64,000 nt of DNA, from the NCBI GenBank assembly GCA_027485645.1, contig JAIXQR010000001.1:1-64000 (forward strand). Reading direction: 5' to 3'. Shown piece by piece: positions 1 to 9,575 of the stretch. Every line of letters starts with the position of its first letter. Within the stretch, counting starts at the first letter, position 1. The translations under genes and the position numbers were made by a program. Below the pieces are notes generated by a model. That model did no database searches and had not been told where the DNA came from. It saw nothing but the letters and a program-made list of their open reading frames with translations. This DNA comes from a bacterium. GTDB taxonomy: Bacteria; Armatimonadota; Fimbriimonadia; Fimbriimonadales; Fimbriimonadaceae.

Positions 1-96
1 CTCGTTGCCGTGATGCACAAACTGATCCGGGTCGCCTACGGAGTACTCAAAGGAGGAGTGCCATTCGATTGTCAGCAAGGCTTGACAGCCAGCTGA
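1..96 (+). pseudogene. IS110-family transposase, C-terminal end (cut by window edge)
   Basis: Frame 1 from the first base is open for 31 codons and stops at TGA 94-96. It reads LVAVMHKLIRVAYGVLKGG followed by VPFDCQQ. The pattern of K-L, then YGVLK, G and PFD is the usual C-terminus of IS110/IS1111-type (DEDD) transposases. The rest of the gene lies left of the window, so whether the element is intact cannot be judged. Terminal repeats were not identified. It sits next to ftsZ, whose terminator lies about 40 bases away. Family assignment rests on one short motif. Confidence 0.6.
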
Positions 97-134
97 CAAC
101 ACGGTATCTCTCCATCGGAATGGAGAAGGGGTTC

Positions 135-167
135 AAAACAAAAAATGCCCCGCCATTTGGCGAGGCA
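135..167 (-). terminator. Rho-independent terminator after ftsZ
   Basis: On the minus strand a 9-bp stem (146-154 with 159-167, one mismatch, loop ATTT) is followed by a T-rich run TTTTTTGTTTT. It lies 58 bases after the ftsZ stop. Confidence 0.75.
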
Positions 168-224
168 AGCGTTGGACCAGTTACGTGTTCCCGATCTAGC
201 GTCGGTTTTCGTGCAGGGCTAAAT

Positions 225-1343
225 TTAGGCCGAGCCGCCGCGTTGGCGGCGGAGGAAGGTAGGTATGTCGAGGTCGATCTCGTCAAGATCGATTCGGGGC
301 GACATGGCGGTCACCGGGGCGGTGGTTGGCTCGCTGCCGGCATCGTAGAAAATCTCTCGATCTCGCGAGGTTCGCACCGTACCGGCGGAGCTGGTGCCCA
401 TTCCGGCGGCGAGCAAGGTCACCTGGACCTCGCCTTCGGCGTTATCTCGCAGCACGTGGCCCATGATGATGTCGGCGTCTTCCGAGTCGGTGAACTGGAG
501 GATGTACTCCATCGCCTCGTGGGCTTCTCCGATGCTGAAATCGGGACCGGCGGAGATGTTGACCAAAAGTCGCTTTGCGCCTTCAATGCTGGTTTCCAGC
601 AGCGGGGACGTCGCGGCGGCTTGGGCGGCCATCTTGGCGCGCTGCTCGCCGATGCCTCGGCCAAGGCCCATGAGGGCGATGCCGGCGTTGCTCATAACGC
701 TGCGGACGTCGGCGAAGTCGACATTGATGATTCCTGGGAAGAGGATGATGTCGGAAATGCCCTGAACGCCTTGACGCAGCACGTCATCCGCTGCGGCGAA
801 AGCCTGCTGCATCGTTGTGCGCTTGTCGACCACGCGGAGAAGTCGGTCGTTTGGAACGGTGATGAGGGTGTCGACTTGGCTCTGGAGCTTTGCGGCTCCG
901 TCTTCGGCAAGTCGTCGTCGTCGTGGGCCTTCGAAGATGAACGGCTTAGTGACTACGCCAACGGTGAGGATGCCGAGTTTGCGGGCCATTTCGGCGACCA
1001 CAGGGGCCGCGCCGGTGCCGGTTCCGCCGCCCATACCGGCGGTGATAAAGACCATGTCGCTGCCATCAAGAATCGCTTCGATGTCGCGCTCGCTCTCAAG
1101 GGCGGCTCGCTCGCCGATCTGAGGATCGCCACCGGCACCGAGGCCACGGGTGAGCTCATCGCCCAGTTGAAGCTTAACGTCGGCGCGGCTCTGGCTCAGG
1201 GCCTGCGCGTCGGTGTTCATGGTGACGAACTGCACGCCTTCAACGCCTTCGGCAATCATGCGGTTGACGGCGTTCGAACCGGCGCCACCCACGCCGATTA
1301 CTTTAATCGTTGCTTGACTCTCAAATAGATTTTCTGGTCGCAT
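225..1343 (-). CDS. ftsZ: Cell division protein FtsZ
   Basis: Tubulin-like GTPase that polymerises at midcell to form the Z ring. The 372-residue product carries the nucleotide-binding GVGGAG start at about 17-22, the tubulin signature [10 protein letters not shown] at about 105-114, [10 protein letters not shown] at about 134-143, and the synergy (T7) loop NVDFADVR at about 207-214. The conserved C-terminal peptide ([11 protein letters not shown]) that binds FtsA/ZipA-type partners is present after a short linker. Length is normal. It is not in a dcw cluster: no ftsA, ftsQ or mur genes flank it. A prenyl synthase follows upstream on the same strand after 81 bases. No clear Shine-Dalgarno precedes the ATG. 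Confidence 0.98.
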   Translation of the reverse strand: MRPENLFESQATIKVIGVGGAGSNAVNRMIAEGVEGVQFVTMNTDAQALSQSRADVKLQLGDELTRGLGAGGDPQIGERAALESERDIEAILDGSDMVFITAGMGGGTGTGAAPVVAEMARKLGILTVGVVTKPFIFEGPRRRRLAEDGAAKLQSQVDTLITVPNDRLLRVVDKRTTMQQAFAAADDVLRQGVQGISDIILFPGIINVDFADVRSVMSNAGIALMGLGRGIGEQRAKMAAQAAATSPLLETSIEGAKRLLVNISAGPDFSIGEAHEAMEYILQFTDSEDADIIMGHVLRDNAEGEVQVTLLAAGMGTSSAGTVRTSRDREIFYDAGSEPTTAPVTAMSPRIDLDEIDLDIPTFLRRQRGGSA

Positions 1344-1424
1344 CGCTACTCAAAAACCAATAAGGCTCCATCGCCCCCGGATATGCCAAGGACGCCGTGC
1401 GAGGCCAAAAAGCGTCAGGAATTG

Positions 1425-2294
1425 CTAGTGAAGTCGCTCAATGCTGAAGCGAGCGAGGGCGCGAAGGGGTTCAACATCGCCGGGAAAGTCTTGCAGGCAG
1501 CCTTCGGCCTGGGCGGCTAGCTCTCGGGCCCTTGCCTTCGCGTCTTCGAGGCCATAGAGCGCGGGATAAGTTGCCTTTTTCCGCTCGGCGTCCGATCCCA
1601 CCGATTTGCCGGTCTGGCTCGGGTCGCCTTCCACGTTGAGAATATCGTCGGCAATTTGGAAGGCAAGTCCGATGTCCTCGCCAAACTCGTTTGCCTTCGC
1701 GACCAGCTCGGCCGGGGCGTCAGAAAGCAAGGCGCCGATGGCACAACTCGCCGAGATCAGCGCGCCGGTTTTGTTAATATGGATAAAGCGCAGGGTCTCG
1801 GGGTCGATCTCCTTTCCTTCGCTCAGAACATCGAGCATTTCGCCCTGGACCAGGCGCTTCACGGCGGCGGCAAGGGTCTGGCAAGCCGCCACGTTGCCGG
1901 TGGAGAGCATGATTTCGCCCGAAAGGGCAAAGAGGGCGTCTCCGGCGAGGATGGCGATGGCCTCGGTGAACTGTTTGTGGCAAGTCGGCCTTCCGCGACG
2001 CAGGTCGTCGTTATCAATGGCGGGAAGGTCGTCGTGAATCAGCGAGAAGGCGTGGACCATCTCGATGGCGCACGCGGCATCGAGGGCGACTCGGTCGTCT
2101 TTTCCGCAGGCGGTCGCGAAGGCGAGGCAGAGGATCGGGCGCACCCGCTTTCCGGGCGAAAGCGCGGCGTAGCGCATGGCCGCATGCAGCGGTCCGGGCG
2201 TTTCGGTTTCGGATGGCAAAAGCTCCGCCAGGCGGGCGTCAATTCGGTCCGAGATTTTCCGCCATTTTTCCACCCCTGCGTCTACGGTCGTCAT
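1425..2294 (-). CDS. ispA: Short-chain prenyl diphosphate synthase (farnesyl/geranylgeranyl type)
   Basis: Trans-isoprenyl diphosphate synthase that condenses IPP with allylic diphosphates to supply C15/C20 precursors. The first aspartate motif DDLPAIDND lies at about 88-96 and the second DDILNVEGD at about 216-224; GKRVRP binds diphosphate. Length of about 289 residues matches bacterial IspA. The two residues before the first DD are bulky-poor (LIH), which fits short-chain products, but chain length is an inference. The ATG at 2294 is preferred over a TTG six codons upstream because GAGGAA sits 7-12 bases before it. A second, long-chain synthase is at 51229, so the two probably divide the C15 and C35-C40 tasks. 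Confidence 0.9.
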   Translation of the reverse strand: MTTVDAGVEKWRKISDRIDARLAELLPSETETPGPLHAAMRYAALSPGKRVRPILCLAFATACGKDDRVALDAACAIEMVHAFSLIHDDLPAIDNDDLRRGRPTCHKQFTEAIAILAGDALFALSGEIMLSTGNVAACQTLAAAVKRLVQGEMLDVLSEGKEIDPETLRFIHINKTGALISASCAIGALLSDAPAELVAKANEFGEDIGLAFQIADDILNVEGDPSQTGKSVGSDAERKKATYPALYGLEDAKARARELAAQAEGCLQDFPGDVEPLRALARFSIERLH

Positions 2295-2359
2295 CCTCGT
2301 TTCCTCACCCAAGTCCGAAAAGTCTACCGGTGACTTAGTCGTTGCGCGGCAATACTCGG

Positions 2360-2365
2360 TAAAGT
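2360..2365 (+). promoter_or_regulatory. -10-like TAAAGT, 7 bases before start
   Basis: TAAAGT ends 7 bases before the ATG at 2373, and no Shine-Dalgarno is present. Spacing suggests transcription starts at or beside the start codon (leaderless). See finding on the repeated pattern. Confidence 0.45.
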
Positions 2366-2372
2366 CAAAAGA

Positions 2373-3473
2373 ATGATCCAGATTCGGCCATGGCGTGCCT
2401 TACGGCGGCAGGCCGACCCGACCGTCTCCAACGGCTTTCTTGGCCCTCATTCGACCTTCTCAGTGCCCCAATTGCCGGGCAGTGTGAACATCGGTCGACT
2501 TTCTAGCCCCGAAGGGCAGCCCGATGACCGGAGCAAATTCATTCGTTACGCCCGTTCAGCGGCGCAACTGGCAGATTGGCGTCGCACCGCAATCCTCGGC
2601 ACCGGCCGCGAGCGCACTTTCATGCTGGATTACGGCACGTGCCGGTACCTGATTGCCCTCATTCGGCTGGATGACTTAACGCCATTAGTTTTGGCCGACG
2701 TGAACCGGCGAGAGGATCGCCTGCGCTTGCTAGAAGCAACGCGTACTCAGCTTGAGCCGATTGTTGCGGTGACCACGGATACCGCGTTTGATGGCTGGAT
2801 CAACGGCGTTTCTGGCGAGTTGATTGGTAGCTATGGTGAGGCGAATGTATATCGCTTGGAAGCCGAACTTCCGGAGATCACCGACGCCTTAGTGATTGCC
2901 GGGGCAGAAGAGCTAGAGGCCGCGCTCAGCTTCCGCCGACAACGATCAAACCTCGAGGACAACGCGGCAGAGCACTTTGCGATGGTCGTGCTGGGTTCGT
3001 TCGTAGGCCAAAAGCTCCACCCTTGGTCGGTCGGTTTGCCTACCATTGACTCGAAGGACTTTTTGGCGACGGCGCGAAAGATCGGGACATTGTCGCCGAG
3101 AACATCTGAACCGCTTGCTCTGGGTGACGTCGCTTTCCGGGTGGCCGATGGCCGGGCCTTTGTCCTTAATCCAACCCGCATGGAGGAACACCTAAGTGAA
3201 GATGACGGTCCGGAGATCGAAATGCTAAAGGAATTCGGAGTATGGATCGGGCATGAGATTTTCGTCTCCCGCGTTTGGGGGAACCCGTTGACCCGGCTTT
3301 ATGTGTCGCCCGCCAAGGTTCCGATGTCGACGATGGAGTTTGGTGAGTTGACTTTGGATGTCATCCGCACGCTTGTCCAACGCGGGGTTCGCTTGCCCAG
3401 CCGCTGCCTTGGCCTCACTCCGGCACCCGTTTCTGGGGTGGCGATGTTTGGATACGGAGACTTTGCGCGCTGA
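2373..3473 (+). CDS. DUF1015-like protein, function unknown
   Basis: A 366-residue soluble protein. The start (IQIRPWRALRR) and the segment LADVNRREDRLRLLEATRTQLEPIVAV (split by me at about 108-135) resemble the DUF1015 family, where HERT...EDRLxLLxATRxNLSPI is typical, but the His of HERT is replaced and the rest is divergent. DUF1015 proteins are conserved but of unproven role, often encoded near serine/phosphoglycerate metabolism. Its TGA shares one base with the ATG of the next gene (TGATG), so the two are translationally coupled and probably act together. No signal peptide or membrane segment is evident. Assignment is by memory of family motifs, not a search. Confidence 0.6.
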   Translation: MIQIRPWRALRRQADPTVSNGFLGPHSTFSVPQLPGSVNIGRLSSPEGQPDDRSKFIRYARSAAQLADWRRTAILGTGRERTFMLDYGTCRYLIALIRLDDLTPLVLADVNRREDRLRLLEATRTQLEPIVAVTTDTAFDGWINGVSGELIGSYGEANVYRLEAELPEITDALVIAGAEELEAALSFRRQRSNLEDNAAEHFAMVVLGSFVGQKLHPWSVGLPTIDSKDFLATARKIGTLSPRTSEPLALGDVAFRVADGRAFVLNPTRMEEHLSEDDGPEIEMLKEFGVWIGHEIFVSRVWGNPLTRLYVSPAKVPMSTMEFGELTLDVIRTLVQRGVRLPSRCLGLTPAPVSGVAMFGYGDFAR

Positions 3474-4279
3474 TGGAAATCCGACTGCTTGGCACCGGCG
3501 CCGCAGATGGAATTCCAACCTTTTACGGTGACGACGAGATTTCGCGCTATGCCCGGCGCTATGGCGGCAAGGACGTTCGCACCCGATCGTCAGCCCTGCT
3601 CGATGGGCACATTAAAATCGATCTTCCGCCCGATTCGCTGCACCAGATGCAGCGAGACAAGCTCCGCGCTGCCGACTGGACCGCGCTGATTTTCACCCAC
3701 GGTCACGACGACCACTTCGCTCGACGCGAGATTCAGTACACGCTGTTTCCGTTTACGGACCAGTTGTTCATGCCCTACATCATTTATGGGAACGACCGAA
3801 TTTCGGCCGCCTTGCCCGAGGCGTTTCCGGATTGGCCCATCGAGGTTCGGCAGACGTTCAGCTTCCAGTCCTTCACCCACTTGGATTACACGATCACGCC
3901 GATTCAGGCTCGACATAAGGAAGACGAGGACTCGCAGAACCTGATTTTTCAGCGCGAAGGGAAGACGTTCTTGTACGCCACGGATACGGGCGTTTGGAAG
4001 CAAGAGACGTTCGGATTTCTGCAGGATTACAGCCTTGATCTTCTCGTTATCGAGTGCACCGATGGGCTCCGAAAGAGCACGTACGAAGGGCATTTGGACA
4101 TCGAGGCGTGCGCGGGCGTCGTTGAGGCGTTGCGCGAATCGAAGGTTCTGCACGATAAGAGCCGCGTGGTGACCACGCACCACAGCGCCAAAGGCTTGGC
4201 GCGGCACTCGGATCTTGAGCGCGAACTGGGCAAGAACCGCATTGAACCTGGCTTCGATGGCATGACGATTCGGATTTAG
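3473..4279 (+). CDS. Metallo-beta-lactamase-fold hydrolase, PhnP/RNase Z-like
   Basis: A 268-residue hydrolase. The MBL signature H76-x-H78-x-D80-H81 (THGHDDHF) is intact, with further ligands likely at H147 region (ARHKED), D170 (YATDTG) and H237 (THHSAKG). The beginning LLGTGAADGIP is the form seen in PhnP-type phosphodiesterases and related MBL proteins (cyclic phosphate or nucleotide substrates). The substrate here is not determinable. The gene overlaps the DUF1015-like gene by one base and is co-transcribed with it. About 140 bases with no supported feature follow before the next gene. Confidence 0.85.
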   Translation: MEIRLLGTGAADGIPTFYGDDEISRYARRYGGKDVRTRSSALLDGHIKIDLPPDSLHQMQRDKLRAADWTALIFTHGHDDHFARREIQYTLFPFTDQLFMPYIIYGNDRISAALPEAFPDWPIEVRQTFSFQSFTHLDYTITPIQARHKEDEDSQNLIFQREGKTFLYATDTGVWKQETFGFLQDYSLDLLVIECTDGLRKSTYEGHLDIEACAGVVEALRESKVLHDKSRVVTTHHSAKGLARHSDLERELGKNRIEPGFDGMTIRI

Positions 4280-4419
4280 CGCACCGTTTCGGGGGGCTGG
4301 TTCGTGTTTAGTATCAGCCAAAGGATGGGCGGGCGAAGGGCCAGGATGGCCAATTTCGCCTAGCGGCGGGACTCTTAACTTTCCGCAAACACTTGTCAGC
4401 TACCTTCTCGGTTAATCCA

Positions 4420-6933
4420 ATGCTGGCTTTGCTGCTTTCTCTCCCGCTACAGACTCCGAATTCAACGGGCCGTTTAATCGAGGCGACGGGCACGCCGGTT
4501 GCGGTCGGTGGCTTCCCGGTGAACGCGGAATTGTCGCCAAGCGGGCGGTGGATGGCAGTGACGAATGCTGGCATCGACCAGCGGCTTTCTATCATTGACA
4601 CAACTACCGGGCGGGTTGCGGGTTCGCTTAAGTTTAATGGTCTTCCTCCCGGGAAAAAATCGGGCAAGGACGGGCTCTACTTCGGATTGGCGTTTGTGAA
4701 GCAGCCGGATGGCAAGTTGATGCTTTGGGCATCGCACGGCGCGGCTGATCGGGTGGCGGCGTATCGCGTTTCGGAGACGGGGCAACTTGAGGGGCCGGTT
4801 GAGACTTACTCCGCCCCACGGCCACTCATTGGCGCGCTGATGCCGCAGTTCTTCGCGGGGGTGGCATTGTCTGCTGACCAGCAGGACATCTTCGTGATCG
4901 GGAACCAGACGTTTGCGCTGAGCGAGCAGAAGGGGGCAATCATCAAGTTCCGGCGCGGGAACCCTAAAGCGGTTGCCACGGTGCCGATTTCGGGCTTTCC
5001 GCTGGATGTTCGGTATGTGCCAGCGTCGGGGACTCGACCAGCGAAACTATTTGTCACCAGCGAGCGGGAGGGGCACGTGCTGGAGATTGACCCCGACACT
5101 TTGGCGGTTCGCAGAGCAATCCGCACCGGCGAGCAGCCCACCTATTTGAGCCTGAACCGGGATGGGTCGAGGCTGTTCGTGACCAATTCGAACAGTGATA
5201 CGATTTCTGAGATTGATACAACTTCGGATGAGGTTGTTGCTACATATCTCACCCGACCAATCGCGTTGCGCGGATTGCCGGGGACCAATCCGCTTGGTGC
5301 GTCGCTCTCACCCGATGAAAAGACTTTGTACGTCGCGCTGAGCGACTTGAACTGTGTGGCCGTGTTCGATCGGGCATCGCGGCAGTTAAAGGGGCTTGTG
5401 CCGACGGGCTGGTATCCGACCGACGTTGTGGCTTCGTCGTCTGGTCTGCACGTGTTGAGCGCGAAAGGGGATCGCTTTAAGAACCCGAACGTTCCGCCCG
5501 CGATGATGAAGAAGCTCGGGATGGAGAACGGCGATTCTGGACCCGGAATTCGCGCATCGCTCCGCGGCTTGGCTTACATGGTGAAGCCTTCGCGGATGCG
5601 GGATTTGACGGGACAGACGCGGCTTACGTTGCGGCTGAACCATGTCGCGACCCCGCCGAAGTTGCCGCCAGTTCCGGCGGGAATCAAGCACGTCATCTAC
5701 ATCGTGAAGGAGAACCGAACCTATGACCAGATGTTCGGCGACCTTCCGCAGGGGCTCGGCATGCCGGAACTGCACCTTTACGGAGACGACGTGATTCCAA
5801 ACCAGCGGGCCTTGGCCAAGCGATTTGTGCTGTTCGATAATTTCTATGCGAACGCGGAAATGAGCGCGGATGGCTGGTCTTGGTCCACCGCGGGGATCAC
5901 AAGCGAATACGTTCAGCGCAACGCCCAGTACGAGTACAGCGGTCGGAAGCGCGAGTACGACTATGAGGGCCAGAACAACGGAACGCCGGCCGATGCTTAC
6001 GGCTTGCGGAACGTGAACGACCCGCCGGGCGGCTACATTTGGGACAACGCGCTTCGTCAGGGGCGTGAGTTTAAGAATTACGGCATGTACATCGCCCTTG
6101 GTGTGCCGCTGCGAGACCGAGCCGGGCGGCCGATTTCGAACGATAATGAGCCGACGATGCGGGCGTTTGCCGGACGAGTTGATCCGAACTTCCGGATGTA
6201 CGACCTCGATTACGCCGACAGCGACGCTTGGGAGAAATACGGGCTAACTTATCCGAAGCATCGGCGCGAGTTCAAGGGGTTCAAGAGCCGGGTTGCCGCG
6301 TGGCGAACCGATTACGCGAAGCTCATCAAGGCGAAGAAGGTTCCGCCGCTCATGCTGCTGCGGCTTGGGAACAACCACACGAACGGCACCACGCCGGGGG
6401 CACCGACGCCATCGGCGATGATTGCGGACAACGATTACGCGCTTGGGCAAGTTGTGGAAACGGTGAGCAATGGGCAGCTGTGGAATCAGACGGCGATTGT
6501 TTGCGTGGAGGACGACGCACAAGGCGGCTACGATCACGTGGAGGGGCATCGAAGCATCGCCTTCGTGATTCACCCGAAGGTGAAGCGGGCGCACGTCGAC
6601 AGCCGGTTCTTCAACACGGACAGTGCGTTGCGTACGGTGGAGTGGTTACTGGGGATGAAGCCGGCGAACCAGATGATGTACACCGCGCAGCCACTGAACG
6701 TTTTCGCGGACAAAGTGGTGAACGCCGAGCCGTACCGGGCGATTCTTCCGGCGAAGGCGACCTTCCGAGCAAATACCCCGACCGCGTACCGCGCGGCAGA
6801 CTCAGCTCGGTTGTTCCACACCTATCGCGAGGAGTCCGCGCCGGACCGCGAGTTGGCGGATATTCTGTGGGGAGCGGAAAAAGGCGCAAAATCCCCTCGT
6901 CCAAGGCTAGTTAGCCAAAGAAATCGAAAGTGA
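4420..6933 (+). CDS. YncE-type beta-propeller fused to phosphoesterase (alkaline-phosphatase-like) domain
   Basis: Exported two-domain protein of 837 residues. After a signal-like start (MLALLLSLPLQ) come seven-bladed-propeller repeats of the YncE/surface-antigen sort (for example LFVTNSNSDTISEID and LYVALSDLNCVAVFD) to about residue 370. The second half begins IKHVIYIVKENRTYDQMFG, the start of the phosphoesterase family that includes phospholipase C and acid phosphatases, with ENRTYD as the metal/nucleophile region and later DDAQGGYDHVEGHR and NHTNG. Such fusions are known in several phyla; the substrate is unknown. The ATG at 4420 is chosen over a TTG at 4393 because it gives a clean signal peptide; neither has a Shine-Dalgarno. 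Probably periplasmic. Confidence 0.85.
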   Translation: MLALLLSLPLQTPNSTGRLIEATGTPVAVGGFPVNAELSPSGRWMAVTNAGIDQRLSIIDTTTGRVAGSLKFNGLPPGKKSGKDGLYFGLAFVKQPDGKLMLWASHGAADRVAAYRVSETGQLEGPVETYSAPRPLIGALMPQFFAGVALSADQQDIFVIGNQTFALSEQKGAIIKFRRGNPKAVATVPISGFPLDVRYVPASGTRPAKLFVTSEREGHVLEIDPDTLAVRRAIRTGEQPTYLSLNRDGSRLFVTNSNSDTISEIDTTSDEVVATYLTRPIALRGLPGTNPLGASLSPDEKTLYVALSDLNCVAVFDRASRQLKGLVPTGWYPTDVVASSSGLHVLSAKGDRFKNPNVPPAMMKKLGMENGDSGPGIRASLRGLAYMVKPSRMRDLTGQTRLTLRLNHVATPPKLPPVPAGIKHVIYIVKENRTYDQMFGDLPQGLGMPELHLYGDDVIPNQRALAKRFVLFDNFYANAEMSADGWSWSTAGITSEYVQRNAQYEYSGRKREYDYEGQNNGTPADAYGLRNVNDPPGGYIWDNALRQGREFKNYGMYIALGVPLRDRAGRPISNDNEPTMRAFAGRVDPNFRMYDLDYADSDAWEKYGLTYPKHRREFKGFKSRVAAWRTDYAKLIKAKKVPPLMLLRLGNNHTNGTTPGAPTPSAMIADNDYALGQVVETVSNGQLWNQTAIVCVEDDAQGGYDHVEGHRSIAFVIHPKVKRAHVDSRFFNTDSALRTVEWLLGMKPANQMMYTAQPLNVFADKVVNAEPYRAILPAKATFRANTPTAYRAADSARLFHTYREESAPDRELADILWGAEKGAKSPRPRLVSQRNRK

Positions 6934-6959
6934 TTTACACGCTCTTAACAATATTTGCC

Positions 6960-6965
6960 TAAAGT
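6960..6965 (+). promoter_or_regulatory. -10-like TAAAGT, 8 bases before start
   Basis: TAAAGT ends 8 bases before the pseudopilin ATG at 6974; no Shine-Dalgarno lies between. Consistent with a near-leaderless transcript. Confidence 0.45.
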
Positions 6966-6973
6966 AGAAGCGC

Positions 6974-7864
6974 ATGCGAAAAGCTTTCACCCTTATCGAA
7001 CTCTTGGTGGTCATCGCCATCATCGCCATTCTTGCCGCCATTCTGTTCCCGGTGTTCGCTCAGGCAAAGGACGCTGCGAAAAAATCGCAGGGTCTCAGCA
7101 ACGTGAAGCAGATCGGAACCGGCATGCACCTTTACATGGCGGACTATGACGACACCACGCCGACTGCCTACATCATCGGCGGCCAGGGCGTCGACATCTA
7201 TCAGCACTTCCAGCCCTATGTGAAGAACATGGACATCTTCTTCTCGCCCGTTTGGACGAAGGAAGTTCCGGCTGGTCAGCCACAGAGCTGCAACAACGCC
7301 AGCACCCCAGCTGGCTACTTCGTTCCAGCGGCAAAGGACCAGAGCCGCTGCCTTGGCTACGGTTATAACTGGGGCTTCGGCATCTGGGCCGGTGGTGCTT
7401 TGGTTGGCGCCGAAGTTAGCACCGGTGGCGGCAACAGCTTCCTCCCGGGCGTGAGCGCTACGGCCAGCGAAAGCCCAGCCGAACTCGCCGCATTCGGTGA
7501 CACCTACAACGGTCGCCGATACACGATCTCCGCGATCGGTTCGATCCTCACCCACTACGATGGTCCAGCGAAGAACAGCGGACTTCGACACGGTGGCCAG
7601 TTCAACTTTGCGTTCCTCGACGGACATGCAAAGTCGTTCAAGATGCAGGGCTTCACCTTCAACCCAGCCGCAGTTCCTAAGGGTGCTGGCTACGTTGGTA
7701 TGCCATCGCGCGCTGACATTTGGAGCAAGTTCTACTGCCTTACCGACACCACGACGGTTAAGCCAGCGAACCTCGGCATTCCAGCTCCAGACATGGGCTG
7801 CAAGCAGTTCCTGGACCTCACCATGGCGGGCACGTTCTCGCCCCTCACTCGCTGGCCAGAATAA
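6974..7864 (+). CDS. Type II secretion/type IV pilus pseudopilin-like protein (DUF1559-like)
   Basis: Prepilin-type protein of 296 residues. The short basic leader MRKA precedes the processing site and hydrophobic helix [18 protein letters not shown], then [13 protein letters not shown]. The globular part ends with the H-x-G...F-x-DGHAK pattern (about 213-223) typical of the H-X9-DG pseudopilin group abundant in Planctomycetes and Armatimonadota. It stands alone, without other secretion genes, between a phosphoesterase and a subtilase. Role (surface fibre, secretion, or adhesion) is not shown. Two paralogues are at 13585 and 57561. A strong terminator follows. Confidence 0.9.
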   Translation: MRKAFTLIELLVVIAIIAILAAILFPVFAQAKDAAKKSQGLSNVKQIGTGMHLYMADYDDTTPTAYIIGGQGVDIYQHFQPYVKNMDIFFSPVWTKEVPAGQPQSCNNASTPAGYFVPAAKDQSRCLGYGYNWGFGIWAGGALVGAEVSTGGGNSFLPGVSATASESPAELAAFGDTYNGRRYTISAIGSILTHYDGPAKNSGLRHGGQFNFAFLDGHAKSFKMQGFTFNPAAVPKGAGYVGMPSRADIWSKFYCLTDTTTVKPANLGIPAPDMGCKQFLDLTMAGTFSPLTRWPE

Positions 7865-7875
7865 GGTCACTCACG

Positions 7876-7913
7876 AAAAAGGGGCGTGGTCCTTGCTGAC
7901 CACGCCCCTTTTT
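7876..7913. terminator. Bidirectional rho-independent terminator
   Basis: Perfect 11-bp GC-rich stem (7881-7891 with 7898-7908), flanked by AAAAA before and TTTTT after, so it can end transcripts from both the pseudopilin (+) and the subtilase (-), which converge here. Confidence 0.92.
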
Positions 7914-7925
7914 GTTGCTGTCAGC

Positions 7926-9512
7926 TTACGGATTGAGCCGGTACTTGAAGAGACCGGTGAGCGCTTTCGCGTTGAACACGAAGCTCGAGGCTCGAACGTT
8001 CGGGATCACGATTCTCACGACGATGCCAACATTGCGCGTTCCAGTTTGAACGTACTGGGCCGGAAGGGTTCCGCTACTGAGAACCAGGCTTCCTCGGCTG
8101 GCTGGTCCGCTAAGCACCAATTCGTGCTTGCCGGTTCGGTAGTTCCAGAGGAACAGCTGGGCGGTACCGGTGGCGACCGGCGTGAAAGTCGTGCTGAGGT
8201 TGACGTCCCTCAACTGCGAGAGCGGATTGACCGGCAACCGGTGGGTCGCGGTGAATCCCGCAGCTTGACCGTAGCCAGGTACGAGGATGGATCGAACGTT
8301 GATGAATGCTCCGGAGCCGGAAGTGGCGGTTCCTTGATGGACGCCTTTGCTGACAAGCGAAGATGCAATAGGTGTCGTGATCGTGAAGTAATCAACGGCG
8401 CGGTATGCGTTGATCCGTCCAGATTCGACGAACGGCTTTTTGTCGGCCGTCAGCTTGAGAACGTCCGTAAGCTCCTTTGGCGTCGCTGTTGGCGCGTAGC
8501 TCTTGACGAGCGCCGCAAGACCAGCAACCATTGGGCAGGCCATTGAGGTTCCGCTCGCAAATCCGTAGGTGCCAGGGAGCGTGGACATGATGCCTTCGCC
8601 CGGAGCCGCGATATCCACCTTGGTTGCACTGTAGTTCGAGAATCCTGATCGAACGTCCGAGCTGTTGGTTGAGGCAACGTTTAGAACGTTATCCAAGTTC
8701 GAAGGCACAAACGCAATGTCCGTGACGTCAAGGCCATTGTTACCTGCGGCGGCCACGCAAAGCGAGCCTTTGGCGGTAGCGTAATTGACAGCTTCCTGCA
8801 TGAGCGTGCTCTCGCCGAATCGGCCGAGCGAAAGCGAAATGACCTTTGCGCCTTGGTCCGCCGCATATTTGATGCCCGCGGCAACCGTGTCATCCGAGGA
8901 ATTCGGGAAAACCTTGACCGGGAGAATTCGGACGTTGTAGCCAATCGAGGCAACACCGATGTTGTTGTTGGTTGCGGCGGCGGCGATGCCGGCGCAGTGG
9001 GTGCCGTGGCCGTCCGCATCCATCGGGTCGTCGTCTCCATCGCTGATGTCCTTTCCGCCGGGAACGATCTTCGATTTCAGGTCTTCGTGGTTATAGTCAA
9101 CGCCGGAGTCAACGATGGCGACAACCACGTTTGGTGAGCCGGTAGTCAGGGCCCAAGCTTGGTTGGCCTTGATGATAGGAATCCAGTACAACTGATTCTT
9201 GCGTGGGTCGTTGACGTCCCGCAGCAGTTCATGATTGTAGTTTCGCTCTACCGCCACCACGCCGGGGTTGCTCTTGTAGTATCGCTCTGCGGTTGCCATA
9301 CTCACCGAACGTGAGACCCGTACTGCTCGCCATCCACCAAAGCCTAGGTCTCGCTTGAGCGTCGCTCCGATGGTCGCGTCCAGCAACGATCCGGTCACGC
9401 CAGGCTTGGTCTTCACAAGCAGCACATCGGCCTCTGCCGAACCTTGTGCAAAACTGAGGACCGGGAGCAACAACGCTCCGGCAAAGATGATGTTACGAAT
9501 TGACGTTTTCAT
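7926..9512 (-). CDS. Secreted subtilisin-like serine protease (peptidase S8)
   Basis: Secreted endopeptidase of 528 residues. A signal peptide (about 1-22, ending SFAQG) is followed by an inhibitor-I9-like propeptide region, then the catalytic domain: Asp135 in VAIVDSGVD, His169 in DGHGTHCAG, oxyanion Asn258 in AAAGNNG, Ser323 in GTSMACPMVAG. A C-terminal beta-rich domain of about 140 residues follows (from about 390), perhaps for binding or anchoring. GGAGGA lies 7 bases before the ATG, a good ribosome site. It is divergent from the methyltransferase at 9576 and converges on the terminator at 7876. All catalytic residues are present, so it should be active. Confidence 0.95.
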   Translation of the reverse strand: MKTSIRNIIFAGALLLPVLSFAQGSAEADVLLVKTKPGVTGSLLDATIGATLKRDLGFGGWRAVRVSRSVSMATAERYYKSNPGVVAVERNYNHELLRDVNDPRKNQLYWIPIIKANQAWALTTGSPNVVVAIVDSGVDYNHEDLKSKIVPGGKDISDGDDDPMDADGHGTHCAGIAAAATNNNIGVASIGYNVRILPVKVFPNSSDDTVAAGIKYAADQGAKVISLSLGRFGESTLMQEAVNYATAKGSLCVAAAGNNGLDVTDIAFVPSNLDNVLNVASTNSSDVRSGFSNYSATKVDIAAPGEGIMSTLPGTYGFASGTSMACPMVAGLAALVKSYAPTATPKELTDVLKLTADKKPFVESGRINAYRAVDYFTITTPIASSLVSKGVHQGTATSGSGAFINVRSILVPGYGQAAGFTATHRLPVNPLSQLRDVNLSTTFTPVATGTAQLFLWNYRTGKHELVLSGPASRGSLVLSSGTLPAQYVQTGTRNVGIVVRIVIPNVRASSFVFNAKALTGLFKYRLNP

Positions 9513-9575
9513 TCAGCTCTCCTCCGACAAACATACGTCGGCAATTTCACGAATTCAATATACAGCAAAATAGGC

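Noticed and set aside
69-1328. 419-codon plus-strand frame
   Set aside because: Lies antisense across ftsZ, whose minus-strand product has every FtsZ motif; the plus frame is a codon-bias shadow.
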